Positions 63,735 through 64,000 of a DNA stretch of 64,000 nt are shown here, piece after piece. Each line of letters begins with the position of its first letter. The stretch's first letter is position 1. The translations under genes and the position numbers were made by a program. This DNA comes from Haemaphysalis longicornis (Eukaryota; Arthropoda; Arachnida; Ixodida; Ixodidae), in assembly GCA_013339765.2 (NCBI GenBank), contig CM023448.1:195030409-195094408 (forward strand). The letters are read 5' to 3'. The notes under the pieces were generated by a model. The model saw nothing but the letters and a program-made list of their open reading frames with translations, did no database searches and was not told the DNA's origin.

Positions 63735-64000
63735 TGGCTACAAAAGTGAAGAGCCGAGTTGAAAAGCCGGCGGGGCATACCCCTCCCCGGCTCTTTCCCG
63801 GGGAGCAGTCAAGAGCCGGCGGCGCATATTGGCCCGGCGTCCGCCCGGCCGATATGCTCCGCCGATCTCCGTATGAATATATGAACAGCTTATATGAATA
63901 TAAGCTGTGTTTTCTTCCAAAAATAAATTCGGTGAGAGCGCAGCGCTGTCTGTCCATTCCTCCCCTTTTGTGCCGTCTCTTGCGCTGATCATTATGATGA
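63735..64000 (+). repeat. Probable retroelement end with GC-rich inverted segments
   Basis: GCCGGCGGGGCATACCCCTC and GCCGGCGGCGCATATTGGCC are related direct blocks, and CCGGCTCTT (63,788) is the inverse of AAGAGCCGG (63,811). AAAATAAATTCGGTG near 63,920 could be a polyadenylation region. The window ends here, so the element cannot be delimited. Confidence 0.3.

Overview
The window is a stretch of repeat-rich animal nuclear DNA, most likely from a hard tick (Ixodidae, probably a metastriate). Eight copies of a tRNA-derived SINE that looks like the tick SINE Ruka are spread through it (A-box side starting near CCCGCCGCGGTGGCTCAGTGG, B box GGTTCGATTCC, AATC-type tail). They sit among arthropod-type non-LTR retrotransposons, a P-element-like transposase, BEL/Pao-like and Ty3/gypsy-like pieces, long AT microsatellites and G tracts. 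I found no prokaryotic operon, no CRISPR array and no exon set that I could assign to a host gene. Family names rest on motif recognition by eye, not on a search.

Layout. 0.1-7 kb: LINE reverse transcriptase relic (-), I-clade RNase H scrap (+), a SINE, an L1/Tx1-like RT relic (-), and an isolated endonuclease/exonuclease/phosphatase (EEP) domain (-) like the C-terminal domain of Helentrons. 7.5-10.3 kb: a 2.8 kb nested palindrome. 10.4-12.2 kb: a 1.2 kb dispersed repeat split by a SINE, joined to a LINE ORF1 relic. 14-17.5 kb: two SINEs with clear target-site duplications (TSDs) and an I-clade RNase H end. 19.6-24.1 kb: a hairpin-ended dispersed repeat broken by two LINEs. 26.4-27.3 kb: unrecognised broken ORFs. 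29.4-31.4 kb: a 5'-truncated I-clade LINE with a 582-codon open ORF. 32.9-34.7 kb: a complete 1.7 kb LTR element with gag-like remains only. 37.5-40.1 kb: tandem units with tRNA-Thr-like sequences, a gypsy integrase tail and TA arrays. 40.1-41.2 kb: P-element-like transposase relic with a SINE inside it. 41.9-45 kb: more copies of the hairpin-ended and microsatellite-tailed repeats. 47.2-51.1 kb: a nearly full-length decayed I-clade LINE (-). 52.5-53.8 kb: second copy of the 1.2 kb repeat. 56.4-61.8 kb: LINE remains, including a nearly full-length element with a PHD-finger ORF1 (-) that carries a SINE and a 737-bp insertion. 62.3-62.7 kb: candidate LTR.

The parts do not act as one pathway. 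The window is a record of successive transposition in which SINEs and LINEs landed in older elements. The best-supported junctions have TSDs: 13 bp at 14,049/14,296, 15 bp with one mismatch at 14,721/14,911, 13 bp at 40,614/40,869, 13 bp at 58,040/58,790, 11 bp at 58,310/58,566, 13 bp at 57,069/57,251, and 5 bp around the LTR element.

Most coding remains are dead, with frameshifts, stops and lost RT catalytic residues. The clearest exception is the ORF at 29,470-31,218, which keeps its RT and RNase H catalytic residues but lacks a 5' half.
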